Assembly: GCA_002770795.1 (NCBI GenBank)
Contig: PCTP01000074.1
Span: forward strand, 1 to 22,256
Length of the DNA: 22,256 nt
Direction of reading: 5' to 3'
Source: Gammaproteobacteria bacterium CG22_combo_CG10-13_8_21_14_all_40_8
GTDB taxonomy: Bacteria; Pseudomonadota; Gammaproteobacteria; Enterobacterales; GCA-002770795
Positions 7,664-14,583 of this stretch are shown in pieces. The notes beneath the pieces are model-generated. The model was not told the origin of the DNA. It saw nothing but the letters and a program-made list of their open reading frames with translations, and searched no databases. Position 1 is the stretch's first letter, and each line of letters opens with the position of its first letter. A program made the translations under genes and the position numbers.

Positions 7664-8824
7664 TTAATCTTCTATCCATGAACGATTGTAGTCAGGATCC
7701 ATTGCACCTTTAAAATGCTGAGTTTTCATCAATGGATTGAAAGTATCTATCATAACGGCATATTCATTGGTTTCTTTTTTACCAATTGAATCCTCAGTTT
7801 TACCTGGTTGGGGGCCATGAGGAACCCCTTTTTGGTGCAAGGTGATAAATCCAGGGCCAATATCTTTGCGACTCATGAAATCACCTTCCACATAATAAAG
7901 CACTTCATCAGAATCAATATTGCTATGGTAATAGGGCGCTGGAATCGAATCAGGGTGAAAATCGTAAAGTCTGGGCACGAAATTACAGACCACAAAATTG
8001 TTCGCTGTAAACACCAAATGAATGGTTGGGGGGAGATGGATCTTACCTACAATTGGAGCAAATTCGTCAATATTTAAAGCCCAAGGATAGCAATAGCCAT
8101 CCCAACCCTCTAGGTCAAAAGGATGCCATTCTAAGAGATGTTGTTGATAATGATCTCCAAATTTAACCACTAATGGAAATGCGCCCTTTTCAACAATAGG
8201 TTTGGCCAACTCTGGGGTACGGATATCTCTTTCACAATAGGGGGAGGTTTCGAGTAGTTGACCATGTTCATTACGATAATGCTTGGGCACATCTATCATA
8301 GAAAAAGATTCAGTGATTAATAAGCGTACATTTTGATAATCATTAAACTTTAATTGATAGGTGGTACCTCGTGGGATCACCAAATAATCCCAACGTTTAA
8401 CCGTGATATTTCCATATTCTGAGCATAAGGTTCCTTCGCCCTCATGCACAAAAATCAGCTCATCGGCATAGGCATTTCGATAAAATTCATCCGTATCCTC
8501 TGTGACTTTTGCGGTATAGATGGCCAAATCATTATTGAACATAAGTTTATTTCGAGCAGTAAAAAAATTCCCCTTACTGTCAGCGACCTTGGTATCCAAC
8601 TTGTAATTTTGTATCAAAGTGTCATGCCAAACTTCGCCATGAGAAAGCTTGACTTGATCAACACTTAAAGCTTTACAAGGCATATTATGGTGATATTTAT
8701 TGGAATAAATATTGGAAAAGCCATGCGTCGAGAAAAGCTCTTCTCGGTACAATTCACCGTTTTCCTTAGGAAAGCGGATATGGCGTTTACTGGGAAGATT
8801 CCCTTGTTTTACATAAAAAGGCAT
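7664..8824 (-). CDS. hmgA: Homogentisate 1,2-dioxygenase
   Basis: HmgA opens the ring of homogentisate, the product of HppD, to maleylacetoacetate using Fe(II). The protein has 386 residues, shorter than the about 430-residue animal form. The cupin core ends in PYYHSNIDSDEVLYYVEGDFMSR and GFITLHQKGVPHGPQPG. By comparison with the human enzyme, His300, Glu307 and His336 are the likely iron ligands. The reading frame is open for 45 more codons upstream. The start at 8824 is chosen because GGAG lies five bases before this ATG, because MPFYVKQGNLPSKRH is the family N-terminus, and because the extension would cover the regulatory dyad. The gene leads a likely hmgA-hppD transcript facing away from a LysR-type regulator. 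Low HmgA activity would let homogentisate oxidise to pyomelanin; that is family knowledge, not visible here. Confidence 0.95.
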   Translation of the reverse strand: MPFYVKQGNLPSKRHIRFPKENGELYREELFSTHGFSNIYSNKYHHNMPCKALSVDQVKLSHGEVWHDTLIQNYKLDTKVADSKGNFFTARNKLMFNNDLAIYTAKVTEDTDEFYRNAYADELIFVHEGEGTLCSEYGNITVKRWDYLVIPRGTTYQLKFNDYQNVRLLITESFSMIDVPKHYRNEHGQLLETSPYCERDIRTPELAKPIVEKGAFPLVVKFGDHYQQHLLEWHPFDLEGWDGYCYPWALNIDEFAPIVGKIHLPPTIHLVFTANNFVVCNFVPRLYDFHPDSIPAPYYHSNIDSDEVLYYVEGDFMSRKDIGPGFITLHQKGVPHGPQPGKTEDSIGKKETNEYAVMIDTFNPLMKTQHFKGAMDPDYNRSWIED

Positions 8825-8858
8825 GTGAACTCCACCCTGGCATATTGAGAATGTGATT

Positions 8859-8864
8859 ATTTTA
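8859..8864 (-). promoter_or_regulatory. Candidate -10 box for hmgA
   Basis: The minus strand reads TAAAAT 34 bases before the hmgA ATG. The -35 hexamer at a 17-bp spacing is TATTTT, a poor match, as is common for activator-dependent promoters. A start site about seven bases downstream would place the dyad at 8901-8933 near -65. Confidence 0.3.
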
Positions 8865-8900
8865 GCTGCATCTGACTTCAAAAAATAGGATTGAATTTGG

Positions 8901-8933
8901 ATTAACATCATCGGTTTTATTGATGATGTTAAT
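8901..8933. promoter_or_regulatory. LysR-type operator dyad in the hmgA / regulator divergent region
   Basis: ATTAACATCATC (8901-8912) and GATGATGTTAAT (8922-8933) form a perfect 12-bp inverted repeat with a nine-base spacer. The core reads ATC-N9-GAT and contains T-N11-A, the classic LysR-regulator recognition form. It lies between divergent hmgA and a LysR-type gene. It is centred near -65 from candidate start sites on both sides (-10 TAAAAT for hmgA, TATATT for the regulator). Binding by the adjacent regulator is inferred. Confidence 0.7.
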
Positions 8934-8969
8934 AGACTCCTGTCATTCTTTGTGCTCAAATAGCTTTTT

Positions 8970-8975
8970 TATATT
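8970..8975 (+). promoter_or_regulatory. Candidate -10 box for the LysR-type gene
   Basis: TATATT matches five of six -10 positions and ends 15 bases before the ATG at 8991. The -35 region (TCTTTG at 17 bp spacing) is poor. The short leader lacks a clear ribosome-binding site. Confidence 0.3.
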
Positions 8976-8990
8976 GCCAATTCGCCCTCT

Positions 8991-9896
8991 ATGTCTTTAG
9001 ATCTCGACTGTTTTAAAGTGTTTAACGCTGTTGTTTCTTGTGGCAGCTTTGGTAAAGCCTCGGAACAGCTCAATTGTGCTCAATCGGTGGTGAGTTATCA
9101 GATACACAAACTTGAACAAAATTTAGGCACTCTATTATTTGATAGAAACGCCTATCGAGCCTCTCTGACTCAGGCTGGACAAGCGTTACTTTCAGAGAGC
9201 AAACGCCTATTACAACAATACCAACATATTCAAAATTTAGCGCAGCACTATACTCAAGGCTGGGAACCTGCTCTAGAAATTGTTATTGATGGCGCATTAC
9301 CCATGGATCCGGTGATGCTTGCCTTAAAAAGTTTGGCTGAACAAAACATTCCCACCAAAATTCAGGTAAAAGTCGAGTTCTTGGGTGGGGTGCAAAAGCG
9401 TTTTTTATCTGATAGCGCCGATCTTATGCTGGTGAAAGATTTCCTTGCATCGCCAGGTTTGATTGCACAGCCTCTACCTGACATTGACAATTTACTGGTA
9501 GTTTCCAAAGATCACCCTCTAGCCAAACAGACAAATATCGAAAGGCGAGTACTACTGGAACAGGTGGAATTAACCGTCAATGACTCATCAAGTTCAGCAC
9601 TAGATATTAACGACGCTCACCAGTTTGGTGGCGATCGCGTCTTTTATCTCAGTGGTTTTGTCTACAAAAAAAATGCGCTGCTGATGGGGCTGGGTTTTGG
9701 TTGGATGCCAAAATTTCTGATTGAACAAGAACTCAGGGATGGATCCTTGGTACCTGTTGATTATGCACAAACAAATCATTATCGTTTTAGCCCAAAGTTG
9801 GTGCAATCAGAATTTAAGCCCTTAGGAAAAGCAGGGGAAAAACTTAAGTTACTTATTTTAAAAGAATTTGATGAATATTTAACCACTTCAAATTGA
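8991..9896 (+). CDS. LysR-type transcriptional regulator, likely of the hmgA-hppD genes
   Basis: The 301-residue protein has a LysR layout. The N-terminal winged helix-turn-helix (about 1-62) includes FNAVVSCGSFGKASEQLNCAQSVVSYQI and LEQNLGTLLFDR. A linker helix follows, then a periplasmic-binding-protein-like effector domain (about 90-295). It is divergent from hmgA, with a LysR-style dyad in the shared intergenic region. By the usual LysR arrangement it probably controls hmgA-hppD and itself; the effector may be a pathway intermediate such as homogentisate or hydroxyphenylpyruvate, which is inference. No good Shine-Dalgarno sequence precedes the ATG, but the start agrees with the family N-terminus. 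Its subfamily is not recognisable from sequence reading alone. Confidence 0.92.
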   Translation: MSLDLDCFKVFNAVVSCGSFGKASEQLNCAQSVVSYQIHKLEQNLGTLLFDRNAYRASLTQAGQALLSESKRLLQQYQHIQNLAQHYTQGWEPALEIVIDGALPMDPVMLALKSLAEQNIPTKIQVKVEFLGGVQKRFLSDSADLMLVKDFLASPGLIAQPLPDIDNLLVVSKDHPLAKQTNIERRVLLEQVELTVNDSSSSALDINDAHQFGGDRVFYLSGFVYKKNALLMGLGFGWMPKFLIEQELRDGSLVPVDYAQTNHYRFSPKLVQSEFKPLGKAGEKLKLLILKEFDEYLTTSN

Positions 9897-9993
9897 GAAA
9901 CTTAGACTGTCAATAAATCAAATGACCGCATGATAAAATAGGAATGTGCTACAGTTATAGCTATAATTATTTAAAATAGGTATCTACCATCCT

Positions 9994-10009
9994 GAGCATT
10001 TTAATGCTC
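9994..10009. promoter_or_regulatory. Perfect inverted repeat between the LysR-type gene and the ACP gene
   Basis: GAGCATT-TT-AATGCTC is a perfect 7-bp dyad with a two-base centre. It is framed by TACC (9986-9989) and GGTA on either side. It lies about 100 bases after the LysR-type stop. No T-run follows, so it is either a weak end-of-transcript structure or a binding site for the downstream ACP promoter. An upstream palindrome TTATAGCTATAA (9955-9966) is also present. Confidence 0.3.
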
Positions 10010-10031
10010 CTAGGTATATAGGTTGTCAGAG

Positions 10032-10060
10032 TATTCATTAATTAGCTTTACTGATAGAAT
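10032..10060 (+). promoter_or_regulatory. Candidate extended -10 promoter for the ACP-channel pair
   Basis: TAGAAT (10055-10060) is preceded by TGA, giving a TGnTAGAAT extended -10. TATTCA lies 17 bp upstream as a weak -35. The leader to the ATG at 10135 would be about 68 bases. Confidence 0.35.
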
Positions 10061-10134
10061 AGCGCTTTATTGGCCTGTACCGCTGTATTTCGAGGAATCA
10101 GGGTATTAAACCGTACCATGGAGTCTTGCCTTAG

Positions 10135-10389
10135 ATGGCTATATTACAACAAGTTTCTAAATTGATCGAAGAAACCCTCTCGCTACCGCCCAACAGCTTA
10201 AGCGATTTGGGTGCTGACGCGCCACTTTTAGGAGAAATACCTGAGTTTGACTCCATTGCTGTTGTTGCCATCATTAATGGTTTGGAAGAGGCTTTTGGCA
10301 TCGTCATTGATGATGAAGACATTACGGCGGAAACCTTTGCCACTTTAGGTAGCTTAACTCAATATATAGAACAAAAATTAACCTCTTAA
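10135..10389 (+). CDS. Stand-alone acyl carrier protein
   Basis: This 84-residue acidic protein is an acyl carrier protein. Ser40 in EFDSIAVV is the expected phosphopantetheine attachment site, and the following helix IAVVAIINGLEEAFGIVIDDEDI fits the four-helix fold. The motif is not the DSLDxVEL of fatty-acid AcpP. The form LLGEIPEFDS-IAVV resembles carriers in exopolysaccharide or specialised lipid loci, from memory of such families. No ketosynthase, ligase or transferase lies nearby; the only partner is the MscS-type channel 40 bases downstream on the same strand. The ATG has no clear Shine-Dalgarno sequence, and no alternative in-frame start was found close upstream. The acyl chain carried and the receiving enzyme are unknown. 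Confidence 0.9.
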   Translation: MAILQQVSKLIEETLSLPPNSLSDLGADAPLLGEIPEFDSIAVVAIINGLEEAFGIVIDDEDITAETFATLGSLTQYIEQKLTS

Positions 10390-10429
10390 CTCCCCGGCTT
10401 ATATAGGCCAGAGAAAAGGAAAGCATTGA

Positions 10430-11710
10430 ATGTTGGACAAAGTCTTCGTTTATCTAAAAGAATTTGCCACCCTACAACAAAGTTACCAATTATTGGTACT
10501 CATTGTTTCTGTCAGCTTTTCATATTGGTTAAATGGCATCTATGAAAAATCCATAGCGAAACATTCAGACAACAAAGATCCCAGCCGACTCCTACAAACC
10601 ATCCAAACCATTTGTCGTATAGTCTTCCCCTTAACCCTAAGTTTATTAATCTTTTTAGGCGAATTCATCCTGGATAGGTTATCCCTGCCCACCACTATTT
10701 TACATATTGCCCTACCCCTATTCTTAGCGATGGCAGCCGTGCGACTGATGATCCATTTTCTTCGAGCAGCACTTCCCAATTCTCAATGGATAACCACTGG
10801 CGAAACTATTATTTCTGCATTGGTTTGGGGTACTTTTGTATTCTATTCACTGGGTTGGTTACAACCCATTCTTGTCACTTTAGACTCTGTATACATTTTA
10901 TCTTTAGAGAGTATCAAACTCTCTATTTTAGGGTTTCTGAAACTGATTTTGATGCTCATCTTATTGTTGTTGGGATCTTTATGGCTATCCCATCAACTGG
11001 AACAACATCTAAAATCCGTGACTATTTTAGATAAATCAATGCAAGTTGCCATGGGTAAAATTCTCAAGTTTGTGCTGATCACCACCGCACTCGTTAGCGC
11101 TCTATCCAGTGTAGGCATCCACTTTACCTCTCTCACCGTTTTTGGTGGTGCTTTGGGGGTGGGCTTAGGATTCGGTCTGCAAAAAGTGGCTAGCAATTTC
11201 ATCTCAGGCTTTATTTTATTATTTGATAGTTCAATCAAGCCAGGTGATGTTATCACCGTTGCCGATACCTTTGGTTGGGTTGTTGCGTTGAACGCTCGTT
11301 ATGTTGTGGTACAAACTCGAGACGGAGTTGAAACGCTCATCCCCAACGAAACCCTTGTGACCTCAGAAGTCGTTAACTGGAGTTATAGTAATCGTAAAGT
11401 TCGCCTCAAACTACCTGTACAAATCAGTTATCAGGATGATCCAGAACTAGCCATGGCCATTATGGTGGACGCAGCCAAACGCCAACCCCGAGTCCTTACT
11501 TTTCCGGAACCCCTAGGCATATTATTGGGCTTTGGTGAGTCAGGATTAGACTTACAACTCAGAATTTGGATAAACGACCCTGAGAGCGGCATGGCGAACA
11601 TTCGCTCGCTCATCAACATCGACATCTGGAAAGGCTTTAAAGAAGCCGGCATTAGCATCCCCTATCCAAGACGGGATATCACCTTGCTACAACATAAAGA
11701 TCCAACTTAG
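10430..11710 (+). CDS. MscS-family mechanosensitive channel
   Basis: This 426-residue inner-membrane protein has the MscS core. About six hydrophobic segments lie at roughly 20-35, 64-82, 88-112, 122-147, 165-190 and 208-230. The pore helix GGALGVGLGFGLQKVASNFISGFILLF follows at 239-265, then the beta domain KPGDVITVADTFGWVV (270-285) and the family motif LIPNETL (303-309). The C-terminal ISIPYPRRDI is the usual end of the cytoplasmic cage. It has more N-terminal membrane helices than E. coli MscS, closer in size to YbdG-type channels. Such channels open on osmotic downshift to release solutes. AAGGA at 10416-10420 precedes the ATG. The upstream ACP gene is only 40 bases away, suggesting co-transcription and perhaps a membrane-lipid or osmotic role. 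Confidence 0.93.
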   Translation: MLDKVFVYLKEFATLQQSYQLLVLIVSVSFSYWLNGIYEKSIAKHSDNKDPSRLLQTIQTICRIVFPLTLSLLIFLGEFILDRLSLPTTILHIALPLFLAMAAVRLMIHFLRAALPNSQWITTGETIISALVWGTFVFYSLGWLQPILVTLDSVYILSLESIKLSILGFLKLILMLILLLLGSLWLSHQLEQHLKSVTILDKSMQVAMGKILKFVLITTALVSALSSVGIHFTSLTVFGGALGVGLGFGLQKVASNFISGFILLFDSSIKPGDVITVADTFGWVVALNARYVVVQTRDGVETLIPNETLVTSEVVNWSYSNRKVRLKLPVQISYQDDPELAMAIMVDAAKRQPRVLTFPEPLGILLGFGESGLDLQLRIWINDPESGMANIRSLINIDIWKGFKEAGISIPYPRRDITLLQHKDPT

Positions 11711-11782
11711 TCTCCAACCAAACAATTTTAGTCTTGGCTGCGTCAAACCCCTTAACGATACCTGCACTCTCAGAGTGATTAT

Positions 11783-11809
11783 TTAACCAAATAGTTGTGT
11801 ATTTGTTAA
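11783..11809 (+). terminator. AT-rich hairpin after the MscS-type gene
   Basis: TTAAC-C-AAATA pairs with TATTT-GTTAA as ten base pairs with one bulged C around the loop GTTGTG, about 70 bases after the channel stop codon. No T-run follows on the plus strand, so terminator function is doubtful. A short CACTCT-C-AGAGTG palindrome lies at 11765-11777. Confidence 0.25.
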
Positions 11810-11861
11810 ACCAATGACCTCAACTATGGAACAAATCGTCTTTAACCTACTGATATTAAAC

Positions 11862-11867
11862 TATAAT
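11862..11867 (+). promoter_or_regulatory. Candidate -10 box for the repeat-protein gene
   Basis: A consensus TATAAT lies 75 bases upstream of the ATG at 11942. The -35 position holds only TCTTTA at a 17-bp spacing, a weak match. It is the best promoter element in the 231-base intergenic region. Confidence 0.4.
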
Positions 11868-11941
11868 TTTTATTTGTATTTGTTGGTGCGTTTATTGCTT
11901 ATTAGCTTGACAATAAACCAGCTTTTTTTTGGGAAAATATT

Positions 11942-12592
11942 ATGAACACAAAAACTTTAGTTTCTTTGGCATTTGCCTCATTACTTTCAAGCACTGCATT
12001 AATGGCACAGGAGCACAGTACCGTTAATTCTGATATCGAAGTTCATTCCGGAGAAGGCGCTCAAGATGTCTCTTCCGTCAACGGTGATATTTTAGTTCAT
12101 GACAATGCAGAGGTGGGTTCCATTGCCACAGTCAATGGAGACATCAATATTCAATCAGGTGCAACTCTTGGCAGCATTTCCACAGTCAATGGAGATATTG
12201 ATCTCGATACCAATGTCTCAATTTCTAAAGATATCGGTTCAGTAAACGGCGATATGCACTTTAAATCCGGTTCAAAAATTCAGGGTGATATAACATCAGT
12301 GAATGGAGATTTAGATTTGGATAATGTCAACGTACAAGGTCATATCACGGTTGTCACTTCCGATATAGAGATTAAAAATGGTACCCATATAGAAGGCGGT
12401 TTGAGAGTCAAAAAAAGCAAACATCAGGGTTGGTTTTTAACCATGCTAAACTTTTCAAAAGATAATAAACCCAAAATCATCATCGGTGACAATGTGGTGA
12501 TTAATGGTCCCGTGGTCTTTGAAAGAGAAGTCGATCTAACCATGGCTAAGAGTGCTAAAGTAGCAACTATCGACTACGCCTATAAAAAGTAA
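11942..12592 (+). CDS. Exported VNGD-repeat protein, predicted small beta-solenoid
   Basis: The protein has 216 residues. Residues 1-22 are a signal peptide (MNTKTLVSLAF to TALMA, cut before QEH). Residues 26-154 contain seven consecutive 18-19-residue repeats, each beginning with a form of S/T-x-V-N-G-D-I and ending in a short hydrophobic step; the first and last have NSDI and TSDI. One repeat per turn, alternating hydrophobic residues and a regular Asn-Gly-Asp corner suggest a right- or left-handed beta-helix. It resembles the rungs of DUF4097/adhesin-like or bactofilin-like proteins. The last 60 residues are less repetitive and end in two lysines. No sortase, autotransporter or lipoprotein signal is present, so periplasmic or surface location is likely. 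Function is not recognised. It converges on selU, with the two stop codons four bases apart. Confidence 0.8.
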   Translation: MNTKTLVSLAFASLLSSTALMAQEHSTVNSDIEVHSGEGAQDVSSVNGDILVHDNAEVGSIATVNGDINIQSGATLGSISTVNGDIDLDTNVSISKDIGSVNGDMHFKSGSKIQGDITSVNGDLDLDNVNVQGHITVVTSDIEIKNGTHIEGGLRVKKSKHQGWFLTMLNFSKDNKPKIIIGDNVVINGPVVFEREVDLTMAKSAKVATIDYAYKK

Positions 12593-12596
12593 CACT

Positions 12597-13730
12597 TTAT
12601 AGTCCAGAGCACTCGTTTACAAATTCAATAATTTGTAAACGAGTGCCTTTAAAGAGTAACTTGCCTTGCTTCAGATTTAATTGATAATCATACATTTTGT
12701 CATAATACTGCGTCAGTAAAGCTTCAATCCATAGTCCATGCAGCATGGTTTCTCCACTTGCAAATTGCTCTTCTAAGGCATTACGCATCAAACTATCTAA
12801 CTCTTTAAATAGTTTTTCCCCCAAACGTTTTCGAATGCGCTGCAAGCTTTCTAATAGATAGTTTTGATAAGTGCTCCATCCGTTGATAGGATCCTGCTTG
12901 CGATGCTCTGCACTTAAATCCACCACATATTCATCAATGACCACTTGGATGCGGCTTGCTAAACTTTCCTCAATAATCAACAAATTACCTTCTTGGATTT
13001 TATGTTTCAATTTTGGGGGCAGTAAGTTTTTACCAATCAATTTGCTTTCGTCTTCAACCAGCAAAGCACTGTGATATTGGTGGGTTTTTTTAAGAATTTC
13101 TATTGCCAGCGTATTTTCAAAATTAATCTGTTGTGGTTGAGCTGTTGCTCTCTGACCAAAGGCTGAGCCTCTATGATTGGCATATTTTTCCAAATCTAAG
13201 GCATGAGAAACCTGATGAATGACTCGTGTTTTTCCACTGCCAGTGCGTCCACAAACCACCCACATTTTGGTAGATTGCTCACAAAATTGATCGATAGTTT
13301 TCAACAGATGATTTCTTAGCGCTTTATAACCACCCTTTATGCGAGGATATTCTACACCTGCTTCTGCAAGCCATTGTTGGCTTAAGGCTGAACGCATACC
13401 ACCACGAAAACAATAGAGCACACCTTGAGGATTTTCATTTGCAAATGCCTGCCACAAAGCAACCCTTTGCTGCTTTACCTCAGCATGAACTAACTGATGA
13501 CCCAATTCTATAGCTTGTTGTTGTCCTTTCTTTTTATAACAAATTCCAATCAGCTCCCTCTCCTGATCATTTAAAATAGGCGCATTAGTTGCGCGAGGAA
13601 AAGCCCCTTCTGAAAACTCAACAGGTGCGCGTACATCTAATAAAGGAATATCCTTTAAAAACAAATGATCAAATTGAGAATCGTCTATCAGTTGCAAAAT
13701 AAATCCGCCAGCAAATTCTGAGATGTGCAT
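12597..13730 (-). CDS. selU: tRNA 2-selenouridine synthase (MnmH/SelU)
   Basis: SelU replaces sulfur by selenium at the wobble 2-thiouridine of Lys, Glu and Gln tRNAs, through a geranylated intermediate, using selenophosphate. An N-terminal rhodanese domain contains DVRAPVEF and the catalytic cysteine in LYCFRGGMRS (Cys107 counted from this ATG). A P-loop domain follows with GRTGSGKT, then HRGSAFG and LVEDESKLIG, all matching E. coli YbbB. The start is uncertain: the frame is open to a GTG at 13757, the ATG at 13730 gives 377 residues, and a TTG near 13697 has GGCGGA upstream. None has a strong ribosome-binding site at ideal spacing. radC is 42 bases upstream on the same strand, so the two may be co-transcribed. 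The last 12 or so codons lie in a 17-bp perfect hairpin. No selD is in the window. Confidence 0.94.
   Translation of the reverse strand: MHISEFAGGFILQLIDDSQFDHLFLKDIPLLDVRAPVEFSEGAFPRATNAPILNDQERELIGICYKKKGQQQAIELGHQLVHAEVKQQRVALWQAFANENPQGVLYCFRGGMRSALSQQWLAEAGVEYPRIKGGYKALRNHLLKTIDQFCEQSTKMWVVCGRTGSGKTRVIHQVSHALDLEKYANHRGSAFGQRATAQPQQINFENTLAIEILKKTHQYHSALLVEDESKLIGKNLLPPKLKHKIQEGNLLIIEESLASRIQVVIDEYVVDLSAEHRKQDPINGWSTYQNYLLESLQRIRKRLGEKLFKELDSLMRNALEEQFASGETMLHGLWIEALLTQYYDKMYDYQLNLKQGKLLFKGTRLQIIEFVNECSGL
12609..12646. terminator. 17-bp perfect hairpin at the convergent selU / repeat-protein ends
   Basis: GCACTCGTTTACAAATT (12609-12625) and AATTTGTAAACGAGTGC (12630-12646) are exact reverse complements around the four-base loop CAAT. 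The structure lies inside the last codons of selU and just past the stop of the plus-strand repeat-protein gene. On the plus strand CTTT follows, a minimal T-run. It probably acts as a terminator for the plus-strand gene and may also stabilise the selU transcript end. The dyad is certain; the function is inferred. Confidence 0.6.
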
Positions 13731-13772
13731 GCTAACAAAGCCAGCCAATAAACGCACGTTTTGTTGAGATAT

Positions 13773-14450
13773 TTAGTTCAACAATCCCTTCTCCGCCAAA
13801 GAAGTTGCTTCACCATGACCAATTATAAAATGATCTAATAGACGCACATCAATCACCGCTAAAGCTTGGTTTAATTGATGCGTGATAGAAATATCAGCCT
13901 GACTTGGCTCAGCAATACCCGAAGGATGGTTATGAGCCAAAATAACTGCAGCACAATTATGATGTAACGCCCTTTTAACCACAACGCGAGGATATACATT
14001 AGCGCTATTAATCGTGCCATGAAACAGCTCTTCAAAGGCCAAAGGATGATGCTGGTTATCCAAAAATAGCACCGAAAACACTTCATCCTGATGATGCTGT
14101 AGCTTAGATTGCAAATACGTCCGACTCGCTGCTGCCGAACATAAACTTTGCTGCTGAGAGATTTGTTGGTATAAACAACGACTAGACATTTCCATCACGG
14201 CTTGCAGCTGCACAAACTTAGCTTCACCTAAACCATAACCGGCACAAAACTCTTTTTTACTGGCTTGAACCAGTTGGGATAATGTGCCAAATTTATGCAG
14301 TAATTGACGCGAGAGCTCCACGGCGGACAAACCCTTCACACCCGTTCGTAAAAATATAGCCAAGAGTTCTGCATCACTAAGGTTTTGCGCCCCTAATTTG
14401 AGCAAACGCTCCCTGGGTCGCTCCTGTTGTGGCCAGTTTTTGATCGACAT
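13773..14450 (-). CDS. radC: RadC family JAB-domain protein
   Basis: This 225-residue protein belongs to the RadC (UPF0758) family. A helix-hairpin-helix-like N-terminal region (about 1-90, with RPRERLLKLGAQNLSDAELLAIFLRTG) is followed by a JAB/MPN domain. The JAMM metal motif is HNHPSG at 173-178 with Asp186 in PSQAD, and an acidic pair precedes it at Glu140/Glu141. The residues for zinc binding appear intact, so a metalloprotease or nuclease-like activity is possible. The historical DNA-repair role of RadC is not well supported experimentally. AAAGGA precedes the ATG. selU follows on the same strand within about 40 bases. Confidence 0.95.
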   Translation of the reverse strand: MSIKNWPQQERPRERLLKLGAQNLSDAELLAIFLRTGVKGLSAVELSRQLLHKFGTLSQLVQASKKEFCAGYGLGEAKFVQLQAVMEMSSRCLYQQISQQQSLCSAAASRTYLQSKLQHHQDEVFSVLFLDNQHHPLAFEELFHGTINSANVYPRVVVKRALHHNCAAVILAHNHPSGIAEPSQADISITHQLNQALAVIDVRLLDHFIIGHGEATSLAEKGLLN

Positions 14451-14528
14451 AAAATCCTTTTCCTTTGTTGACTTTATTCCATTTTTAAAAGTTTAACGTC
14501 CTAAACAAAAGGATAACAGAGGATATTC

Positions 14529-14581
14529 ACTGGTCTTGCTGTAGGAAATTACCTTATTTCCTTCATAAGGAATAGACCAGT
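14529..14581 (-). terminator. Two-level stem-loop directly after the exporter operon
   Basis: Outer arms ACTGGTCT (14529-14536) and AGACCAGT (14574-14581) are exact complements. Inner arms CCTTAT (14552-14557) and ATAAGG (14565-14570) pair around TTTCCTTC-like loop bases, with an 11-base asymmetric bulge on one side. The structure begins three bases after the stop of the last operon gene on the minus strand. No T-run follows, so it may be a transcript-end or RNA-stability element rather than an intrinsic terminator. The remaining bases up to radC show no gene. Confidence 0.4.
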
Positions 14582-14583
14582 CA

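Noticed and set aside
8825..8959. 45-codon N-terminal extension of HmgA
   Set aside because: The extension lacks family similarity and covers the LysR dyad; the internal ATG at 8824 has a good GGAG site and the family N-terminus.
9897..10134. Possible tRNA or small RNA in the 238-base gap before the ACP gene
   Set aside because: No cloverleaf or T-loop motif is visible; only short dyads and candidate promoter elements were found.
11907..11912. TTGACA just before the repeat-protein gene as a -35 box
   Set aside because: The position 17 bp downstream reads TGGGAA, not a -10, and a start there would fall inside the coding region.
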